This document shows positions 15,727-20,056 of a stretch of 20,056 nucleotides of DNA, in pieces. The notes under the pieces were generated by a model that worked only from the letters and a program-made list of their open reading frames with translations, did not search any database and had not been told where the DNA came from. The stretch is from UBA1724 sp963621575 (lineage in GTDB: Bacteria > Verrucomicrobiota > Lentisphaeria > Oligosphaerales > Oligosphaeraceae), in contig CAVFEH010000025.1 of assembly GCA_963621575.1 (NCBI GenBank), forward strand, positions 1 to 20,056, in the 5' to 3' direction. Made by a program: the position numbers and the translations under genes. The first letter of the stretch is position 1. The number at the start of each line of letters is the position of its first letter.

Positions 15727-17916
15727 ATGTCGTTGCCCTGGAAGAAAATCCTGATCCTGGCCCTGGTGTGGACCCTGTTTCTGGGGGCGTTGCGCCGTTG
15801 CGGCAACAATCCCTGGGAGGAAGGCGCGGCAGACGCGAATGCACTGTATACCACCCTCACTGCGGAGGTCCGAAACCTGGATCCCGCAGCCGCCAATTAT
15901 ACCCACGAGATCGCCATCTTGGCAAACATGGTGGAGTCGCCCCTGGCATACCACTATCTGAAGCGCCCCTACGAGTTGATTCCGCAATTGCTGGAGGCTC
16001 TGCCGGAGGCGCGCTATTTTGACAATGCGGGAAATCCCCTCTCGGGCGGGGATCCCGATGGCGATTCCGTGGCTCGCGTGGAATATGTGCTGCACTTGCG
16101 GCGGGATGTCTCCTATCAGCCACACCCCTGCTTTGCACCGGAGAGCGCCGCCGACACGGCGGATCCCAGGACCCCTTGGGATTTCCAGCCGACCGCCAGC
16201 CGGATTCTGAAGGCGGAGGATTTCCGGGTCTCTCTCGTCCGGCTCTGCGATCCCCGCTCCGGATGCACGGTCTTTTCCCAGCTGGACGGTTTTCTGGCGG
16301 GACTCTCCGAATGCCGGCAGGCTGTTGCCCGTGAAATTGAACGACTGGACGCCGCGCGCATCGCCGCCGGCGAGAGCCCTGAACGCGTGACCGCACGGCC
16401 CAGCCTTCCCGATTACCGGAAAATCCCCTGCGCCGCCATCCAGGTCCTGGACGACCATACCCTCAAGTTCATCCTCTCCCGGAAATACCCGCAGTTCCTC
16501 TATTGGCTTGCCATGCATTACTTCGCCCCCGTGCCCTGGGAGGCACTGGAGTTCTTCCAGAGGGAAGATGTGGCGGACGCGGGACTCTCCTTCGCACACT
16601 GGCCTGTGGCCACCGGCGCTTTCCTCCTGAAAGAGTGCGATCTGGATTTCCGCGTGGTCCTGGAGAGGAATCCCCTCTACCACGACTTCCGCTATCCCAC
16701 GGAGGGGGGCGATCCGGCCCTTTCGGAGGCGGAGCGCGCGGAGTTGCTGGCGGACGCAGGCAGGCGTTTGCCTTTCCTGGACCGCGTGGTCTTCCATTGG
16801 GAGCCGGAGAGCCTCCCCGCCTGGACGAAGTTCCTCCAGGGATACTATGACTACTCCGGATTGCCCGCTGATATGTTCGACAAGGCCCTGAGCATTCCCG
16901 CCGGCGGCGGCGACTTGGCACTCTCCCCCGAGATGGAGGCCCGCGGCATCCGCATGTCCACCTCCGTGCCTCCCATCAGCTATTACTACGCCTTCAATCA
17001 GCGTGACCCCGTGGTGGGAGGGCAGGGCAGGCGGCAACGGCTGCTGCGCCAGGCGATCTCCATCGCCATTGATGTCCCGCAGTATATCCAGATCTTTCGC
17101 AACGGCAACGGCGTCATGGCCGAGGATATCCTCCCCCCCGGCATCTTCGGGGCCGCCGAACCGCCCGATGCCATGAACACGGTGATCAACCGCTGGGACG
17201 GACACGCCTCCGTCCGCCGGGACATCCAGGACGCCCGGCGACTGATGGCCGAGGCCGGGTATCCTGGCGGCGTGGACGAGTCCACGGGCGAGCCGCTGAT
17301 CCTCTATTTGGATCACGCCGCGGCTGGAAAGCCCGATTTCAAGAGTCATTTCCAGTGGCTGTCGAACCATCTGGGACAGTTGGGGATTCGCCTGGAGGAG
17401 CGGGGCTTCGACCTGAATCGTTCCCGTCGCCGCATTGCCGAAGGGAATTGGCAGTTCCTCTATGAGCGCGGATGGGTGGCCGACTACCCGGACCCCGAGA
17501 ATTTCCTCATGCTCTTCGCCAGCCAGAATGGACATGTGGAGCACCACGGACCCAACTACGCCAACTATGCCAATCCCGAGTTCGACCGTCTTTTCCGCCG
17601 TTTGGAGACCATGCCGAACTCCCCGGAGCGCCTAGCGCTCATCCGGCAGGCCAGCGGGATTCTCTGCGAGGACGCCCCCGTGGTCTGGGATTTCCATCCC
17701 CGGAATTTGGGACTGGTCCAGCCCTGGCTCCACAACTACCTGCCCCAGAGCATTGCATACGACACGTTGAAGTACCTGCGGGTGGACCCCGGACTGCGCT
17801 CCGCCCGCCAGCGTGAATGGAACCGGCCCTGTCTCTGGCCTCCCGTGGCGCTCATGGCAGCCATTACACTCCTGGCGCTTCTGCCGCCCCGCCGCCGCGG
17901 CCACTCCGCCGCTTGA
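15727..17916 (+). CDS. ABC transporter solute-binding protein, family 5 (peptide/oligosaccharide type), with two membrane anchors
   Basis: This is a 729-aa extracytoplasmic binding protein of the OppA/DppA class, longer than the usual 500-600 aa. A hydrophobic N-terminal segment (KKILILALVWTLFLGAL) is followed by RRC rather than a proper lipobox. This suggests a signal anchor or cleaved signal peptide, not a standard lipoprotein. Family features include AEVRNLDPAAANYTHE, QAISIAIDVPQYI and GWVADYPDPENFL. Near the C-terminus a second hydrophobic segment (PVALMAAITLLALL) ends in PPRRRGHSAA, typical of a membrane stop with a cytoplasmic basic tail. TTG 15718 is an alternative start with a better-spaced GAGGAG (15707-15712). 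It lies 18 nt after mutL and 30 nt before two permease genes. The ligand is unknown; oligopeptides are the default guess. Confidence 0.88.
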   Translation: MSLPWKKILILALVWTLFLGALRRCGNNPWEEGAADANALYTTLTAEVRNLDPAAANYTHEIAILANMVESPLAYHYLKRPYELIPQLLEALPEARYFDNAGNPLSGGDPDGDSVARVEYVLHLRRDVSYQPHPCFAPESAADTADPRTPWDFQPTASRILKAEDFRVSLVRLCDPRSGCTVFSQLDGFLAGLSECRQAVAREIERLDAARIAAGESPERVTARPSLPDYRKIPCAAIQVLDDHTLKFILSRKYPQFLYWLAMHYFAPVPWEALEFFQREDVADAGLSFAHWPVATGAFLLKECDLDFRVVLERNPLYHDFRYPTEGGDPALSEAERAELLADAGRRLPFLDRVVFHWEPESLPAWTKFLQGYYDYSGLPADMFDKALSIPAGGGDLALSPEMEARGIRMSTSVPPISYYYAFNQRDPVVGGQGRRQRLLRQAISIAIDVPQYIQIFRNGNGVMAEDILPPGIFGAAEPPDAMNTVINRWDGHASVRRDIQDARRLMAEAGYPGGVDESTGEPLILYLDHAAAGKPDFKSHFQWLSNHLGQLGIRLEERGFDLNRSRRRIAEGNWQFLYERGWVADYPDPENFLMLFASQNGHVEHHGPNYANYANPEFDRLFRRLETMPNSPERLALIRQASGILCEDAPVVWDFHPRNLGLVQPWLHNYLPQSIAYDTLKYLRVDPGLRSARQREWNRPCLWPPVALMAAITLLALLPPRRRGHSAA

Positions 17917-17946
17917 GCATCCCCCTTTTCTTTCCTCCCACAGGAC

Positions 17947-18924
17947 ATGGTCCCCTACCTCCTGAAACGAGTCGCATACCTCATTCCCATTCTGGTGGGC
18001 GTGAATCTGCTGGTCTTCGCCATGTTCTTTGTGGTGAACACCCCGGATGACATGGCCCGCCAGGCGCTGGGGGAGAAGGCGGACCGCCCCGAGGCGGTGG
18101 AGGTCTGGAAGGCCAACCACGGCTACGATCTCCCCTTGCTGTGGAACAGCGGCGCATCGGGCTTCGGCAAGGCGACCCAGACCATCTTCTGCCGAAAGAG
18201 CCTGGCCATGTTCTGGGGGGATTTGGGCACCTCCGATGCCACCGGAAAGCCCATCGCACGGGAGGTGCGCTCCCGGATGATGCCCTCCTTCGCCCTGGCG
18301 CTGCCTGTCTTTCTGGGCACCCTGGCCGCAAACCTCTTCCTGGGAATGAAGATGGCCGCCGCCCGTGGAAGCCGGCTGGACCGCGCGGGACAATTCCTCT
18401 GCGTGGTCCTCATGAGCATCTCCACTCTCATCTGGATCATCTTCGGACAGTTCCTCATCGCACAAAAGCTCCGGCTCACACCCGTCTCCGGATTCGCCTC
18501 CGGACTCGCCATGCTCCGCTTCCTGGCATTGCCCGCACTGGTGGGAATCCTGGCGGGACTTGGCTCCGGAACCCGGCTCTATCGCACCTTCTTCTTGGAG
18601 CAGCTCTCCCAGGACTACGTGCGCACCGCGCGGGCCAAGGGGCTCCCCGAGAACGTGGTCCTCTTCCGGCACGTGCTGCGGAACGCACTCATTCCCGTGG
18701 TGACGAACATCCCCATCTATCTGCTGGTCCTCTTCACCGGAAATCTTCTCCTGGAGAAATTCTTCGCGATTCCCGGACTGGGCGGCCTCACCATTGACGC
18801 CATCGCCGCACAGGACTTCGCCGTGGTTCGCGCGATGGTCTTCCTGGGAGCCGTCCTATATGCCGCCGGACTTCTTCTGGCGGATGTGGCCTACACCCTG
18901 GTGGACCCAAGAATCCATTACTGA
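17947..18924 (+). CDS. ABC transporter permease, OppB/DppB type
   Basis: This 325-aa inner-membrane permease of the binding-protein-dependent family has about six hydrophobic segments. The first is PYLLKRVAYLIPILVGVNLL, typical of OppB-like N-termini. The EAA loop that contacts the ATPase is DYVRTARAKGLPENVVLFRH from residue 223, followed by VLRNALIPVVTN. The C-terminus VAYTLVDPRIHY is also characteristic. It lies between the solute-binding protein gene and the OppC-type gene in one packed series. No Shine-Dalgarno site is well spaced; a C/T-rich leader precedes the start. The periplasmic loop after the first helix is large, as in the family. Transported compound not determinable. Confidence 0.94.
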   Translation: MVPYLLKRVAYLIPILVGVNLLVFAMFFVVNTPDDMARQALGEKADRPEAVEVWKANHGYDLPLLWNSGASGFGKATQTIFCRKSLAMFWGDLGTSDATGKPIAREVRSRMMPSFALALPVFLGTLAANLFLGMKMAAARGSRLDRAGQFLCVVLMSISTLIWIIFGQFLIAQKLRLTPVSGFASGLAMLRFLALPALVGILAGLGSGTRLYRTFFLEQLSQDYVRTARAKGLPENVVLFRHVLRNALIPVVTNIPIYLLVLFTGNLLLEKFFAIPGLGGLTIDAIAAQDFAVVRAMVFLGAVLYAAGLLLADVAYTLVDPRIHY

Positions 18925-18945
18925 CATTTTTCCCTCCCGTTTTCC

Positions 18946-20046
18946 ATGCCCTGGTTCGTTCAAAATCTTGTCGTGGCCGCGCTGCTGCTGGGCGCCATGC
19001 TGCTGGCCTGGGCCGCGGCGAAGCGCGAATACTGGCGGTTGGCGGGGCGGGAGCTCCGCGCACGGAAGGGCGCCATGGTCTCCGCCGCCATTCTGTCGGC
19101 CTATCTCCTGGTTGCCGTGCTGGATTCCGTGGGGTGGTGTTCTCCTCTGCGGGATGAGACGGGCGCCGTGATGCGTTCACAGCAGGGAAAGGTCCTCTAC
19201 GCTCCCGGACGCAGCGTGCTGGACCGGCTTCTTGCTCCCCTGGACCGATGCTCCGAGAAAACCTATTCCGCCCCTCTGGCGGATCGGCTCTTCACCGCCG
19301 AGACGATTCCCGCCGCCGACGGACGGGTTCTCCGCGAACGCCCCGGACTCCAGCATCCCCGCGCACACCTCCTGGGCACCGACCGCATCGGCAAGGACGT
19401 GCTCCTTCTCTGCCTGAAGAGCATTCGCACCGGAATCATCGTGGGACTGGTCACCACTCTGGTCGCAATCCCCTTCGCACTCCTCCTGGGAATGGCCGCT
19501 GGATACTTCGGCGGATGGGCCGATGACCTGATCCAATACATTTACACCGTCGTCAGCTCCATTCCGACGGTCCTCTTCGTGGCCGCATTCATGGTCATCT
19601 TTGGAAACGGATTGCCACAGCTCTGCATAGCCATGGGACTGGCCTCCTGGACAAGCCTCTGCCGGCTCCTCCGCGCCGAAACCCTCAAACTCCGCGAGAC
19701 CGAATTCGTTGCCGCCGCGCGGACCCTCGGGACCCCCGCATGGAAGATCCTGGCACGGCATATCCTGCCGAATGTCCTCCATGTGGTCCTCATAACGACT
19801 GTCCTCCGGTTCTCCTCCGAAGTCCTGGCCGAGGCCGTTCTCACATACCTCGGAATCGGCGTGGGAGCCGATACCATGTCCTGGGGGACCATGATCAACG
19901 ACGCGCGCGCGGAACTCACCCGCGATCCCGTGATCTGGTGGAAGCTCACCGGCGCCTTCGTCTTTATGCTCGGACTCGTCCTCCCCGCCAATATCTTCGG
20001 AGACGCCCTCCGGGATGCCCTTGATCCTCGACTCCGGACACAGTAG
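18946..20046 (+). CDS. ABC transporter permease, OppC/DppC type
   Basis: This 366-aa partner permease is somewhat longer than usual. Two hydrophobic segments lie near the N-terminus (about 8-25 and 43-60) where most OppC proteins have one. They are followed by a polar loop of roughly 80 residues before HLLGTDRIGKDVLLLCLKSI, the OppC signature (usually HPLGTDxxGRDV). The EAA loop is EFVAAARTLGTPAWKILARH from residue 253, followed by ILPNVLHVVLI. The C-terminus NIFGDALRDALDPRLR is standard. It starts 21 nt after the OppB-type gene and ends 10 nt before the window edge. The ATP-binding subunits are not in the window and may lie just downstream. Confidence 0.93.
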   Translation: MPWFVQNLVVAALLLGAMLLAWAAAKREYWRLAGRELRARKGAMVSAAILSAYLLVAVLDSVGWCSPLRDETGAVMRSQQGKVLYAPGRSVLDRLLAPLDRCSEKTYSAPLADRLFTAETIPAADGRVLRERPGLQHPRAHLLGTDRIGKDVLLLCLKSIRTGIIVGLVTTLVAIPFALLLGMAAGYFGGWADDLIQYIYTVVSSIPTVLFVAAFMVIFGNGLPQLCIAMGLASWTSLCRLLRAETLKLRETEFVAAARTLGTPAWKILARHILPNVLHVVLITTVLRFSSEVLAEAVLTYLGIGVGADTMSWGTMINDARAELTRDPVIWWKLTGAFVFMLGLVLPANIFGDALRDALDPRLRTQ

Positions 20047-20056
20047 CAGCCAAATC

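Noticed and set aside
12232..17547. Upstream part of a 2,222-codon minus-strand open frame ending in the MATE gene
   Set aside because: It is codon-for-codon antisense to hflX, mutL and the binding-protein gene. Its openness follows from absence of TTA/CTA/TCA codons on the sense strand, and the translation is low-complexity and His/Arg/Gly-rich. Only 10879-12231 is a real gene.
1..20056. CRISPR arrays, insertion sequences, integrases or phage genes
   Set aside because: No regularly spaced repeats, transposase motifs, terminal inverted repeats or phage-like genes were seen on either strand.

Overview
The window looks like a chromosomal segment from a GC-rich, glycan-degrading bacterium, probably anaerobic and gut- or environment-associated. 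The genes carry glycoside hydrolase families common in the Planctomycetes-Verrucomicrobia-Lentisphaerae group and in Bacteroidetes. Most start codons lack a clear Shine-Dalgarno site and instead follow C/T-rich leaders ending in C or CC before ATG. A Verrucomicrobiota/Kiritimatiellota/Lentisphaerota-type source is my best inference, not a demonstrated placement. Sense codons TTA, CTA and TCA are almost absent, which leaves huge open antisense frames that are not genes.

Layout. (1) 1-578: the 3' end of a 23S rRNA gene and a complete 5S rRNA gene, followed by an intrinsic terminator (589-627) and a long, almost perfect bidirectional terminator (733-789). (2) 796-5581, minus strand: a two-gene unit of a six-hairpin-fold glycosidase-like protein of unknown specificity and a GH2 beta-mannosidase. 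It probably reads from a promoter at 5651-5679. (3) 5912-7966, plus strand: a divergent GH78 alpha-L-rhamnosidase-like enzyme, with a TTCCGG-N6-CCGGAA palindrome upstream of a -10-like box. None of the three enzymes shows a signal peptide, so together they look like intracellular processing of imported mannose/rhamnose-containing oligosaccharides. (4) 8035-10806: the most unusual part. A 36-codon ORF ends in a Val/Ile/Leu/Thr-rich segment. Its stop codon runs into RNA arms that can form either an antiterminator or a strong intrinsic terminator. Downstream is one protein that fuses an XRE-type DNA-binding domain, a cupin domain and a full medium-chain acyl-CoA synthetase-like enzyme. (5) 10879-12231, minus: a MATE efflux transporter. 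(6) 12406-20046, plus: a tightly packed series of hflX, mutL, an ABC family-5 solute-binding protein with membrane segments at both ends, and two permeases of OppB/OppC type. ATPase genes are not in the window and may follow.

The best candidate for an undescribed system is the 8035-10730 unit. There, a short Ile/Val-rich ORF with an attenuator-like RNA switch may control a self-contained regulator-enzyme fusion. A coherent but unproven reading is control of branched-chain or other carboxylic-acid activation by the charging of branched-chain amino-acid tRNAs, plus direct feedback through the fused DNA-binding and cupin domains. A second notable point is a MutL whose three endonuclease metal-site motifs are all degenerate.
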